Source of the DNA: Candidatus Competibacteraceae bacterium
GTDB lineage: Bacteria; Pseudomonadota; Gammaproteobacteria; Competibacterales; Competibacteraceae
Direction of reading: 5' to 3'
Length of the DNA stretch: 6,953 bases
Assembly (NCBI GenBank): GCA_020444985.1
Contig: JAGRHK010000088.1
Span: forward strand, 1-6,953
A program made the translations under genes and the position numbers. Positions 6,257-6,953 of the stretch are shown one piece after another. The stretch's first letter is position 1, and every line of letters begins with the position of its first letter. The notes below the pieces were generated by a model, which was not told the origin of the DNA, ran no database searches, and saw only the letters and a list, made by a program, of their open reading frames with translations.

Positions 6257-6953
6257 TTACCAGTAAATACCTCGTGTGAACTGCGCAAAGGAAATTTGTT
6301 CCAGCGAGGGTTCCTGGGATTCGGGGTTCGGCTCTTTAGCGGCGGTTGATTCGGGGAACAGCCGAAAGGCCGTGTTCATGATGACGGCATATACTTTAGG
6401 CGCCAAGGCATGGAGCACTTGGGCAAACACGCCGATCCGGGTTGCGATGCGCTCCGGTCGGTAAATAATGGCCTGCACGATTAAGTCAGCGGCCTCGTCC
6501 GGGCTCAGCGTGGGCATATGCTGATAGATTTTCGTTGGCGCAATCATCGAGGTGCGCACCAATGGCATGTTGATGATCGTGAACTCGACGCCGCTGTCGG
6601 AGAATTCGGCGGCCGCGCAGCGGGCGAAGGCGTCCAGTGCGGCCTTGGAAGCGACGTAGGCTGAGAAACGCGGCGCATTACTCAACACGCCAATCGAGGA
6701 AATGTTGATGATGTGTCCGCGCTTTTTAGCCAGCATGCCCGGAATGAAACCCATGATGAGTCGCAGTGCGCCGAAGTAGTTGAGCTGCATGGTGCGCTCA
6801 TAATCGTGGAAGCGATCCAGTGAATTTTCAATCGCTCGACGAATCGAGCGGCCGGCGTTATTCACCAGAATATCTACCTCGCCATGCTCGGCCAATACCT
6901 GCTGAATCAACGCATCGCAGGAAGCAATGTTGGCGACATCCGCCGTGTAAGCG
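6257..6953 (-). CDS. SDR-family oxidoreductase, likely fatty acyl-CoA reductase C-terminal domain (5' end cut)
   Basis: The C-terminal about 231 residues of a short-chain dehydrogenase are visible. The frame is open to the right edge, so the true start and the nucleotide-binding TGxxxGxG motif lie outside. A TTG at 6910 is not a credible start, since NNAG follows only 16 residues later. Catalytic elements are LVNNAG (6851-6868), the Asn in LNYFGALR, Ser in NISSIG (about 6695) and YVASK (Tyr about 6656, Lys about 6644), so the catalytic tetrad is intact. ERTMQLNYFGALRLIMGF, MPLVRTSMIAPTKIY and the terminal TRGIYW recall the SDR domain of bacterial fatty acyl-CoA reductases (Acr1 and the Marinobacter two-domain enzyme), which make aldehydes or alcohols for wax esters. 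The SDR call is firm. The acyl-CoA reductase assignment is from remembered similarity, and whether a second domain precedes it cannot be seen. Confidence 0.85.
   Translation of the reverse strand, partial: AYTADVANIASCDALIQQVLAEHGEVDILVNNAGRSIRRAIENSLDRFHDYERTMQLNYFGALRLIMGFIPGMLAKKRGHIINISSIGVLSNAPRFSAYVASKAALDAFARCAAAEFSDSGVEFTIINMPLVRTSMIAPTKIYQHMPTLSPDEAADLIVQAIIYRPERIATRIGVFAQVLHALAPKVYAVIMNTAFRLFPESTAAKEPNPESQEPSLEQISFAQFTRGIYW

Overview
The window (about 7 kb, moderately GC-rich) looks like a chromosomal segment of a proteobacterium. The kinase, phosphatase, peroxiredoxin and acyl-CoA-reductase-like genes have a gammaproteobacterial flavour. A relative of wastewater Competibacter-type organisms is possible but is only a guess. 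No tRNA, rRNA, CRISPR array, insertion sequence or phage gene is visible. Coding density is high, and the only long gap is about 240 bp between two divergent genes.

Layout. (1) Bases 1-1425, minus strand: etfB followed by etfA. These are the two subunits of electron transfer flavoprotein, coupled by a TAATG overlap, and etfA runs off the left edge. (2) Bases 1426-1663: a divergent intergenic region with a weak promoter candidate and a small inverted repeat. (3) Bases 1664-2122, plus strand: a MaoC/PhaJ-type (R)-specific enoyl-CoA hydratase whose stop codon lies one base from the stop of the convergent kinase gene. (4) Bases 2124-6953, minus strand: four closely spaced genes read right to left. 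They are an SDR oxidoreductase cut by the right edge (resembling the C-terminal domain of bacterial fatty acyl-CoA reductases), a Bcp/PrxQ-type peroxiredoxin, a PP2C-type Ser/Thr phosphatase, and an 885-residue membrane-spanning Ser/Thr kinase ending in an FGE/SUMF1-like domain.

How the genes fit together. The metabolic genes (Etf, enoyl-CoA hydratase, acyl-CoA-reductase-like SDR) fit fatty acid oxidation and acyl-CoA, polyester or wax metabolism. The phosphatase and kinase form a classic antagonistic pair. The kinase has an inside N-terminal catalytic domain, one membrane span and a predicted extracytoplasmic FGE-fold domain that lacks the catalytic cysteines. It is therefore more likely a sensor or ligand-binding receptor than a formylglycine-generating enzyme. 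It resembles a single-chain version of the PpkA kinase plus periplasmic TagR pair of type VI secretion control, although no secretion genes are in view.

Two points deserve most attention: the kinase/FGE-fold receptor with its PP2C partner, and the apparently mosaic etfB. The last quarter of EtfB and all visible EtfA read as alphaproteobacterial, while the EtfB N-terminus reads as gamma/betaproteobacterial. That could mean recombination, transfer or a chimeric assembly.
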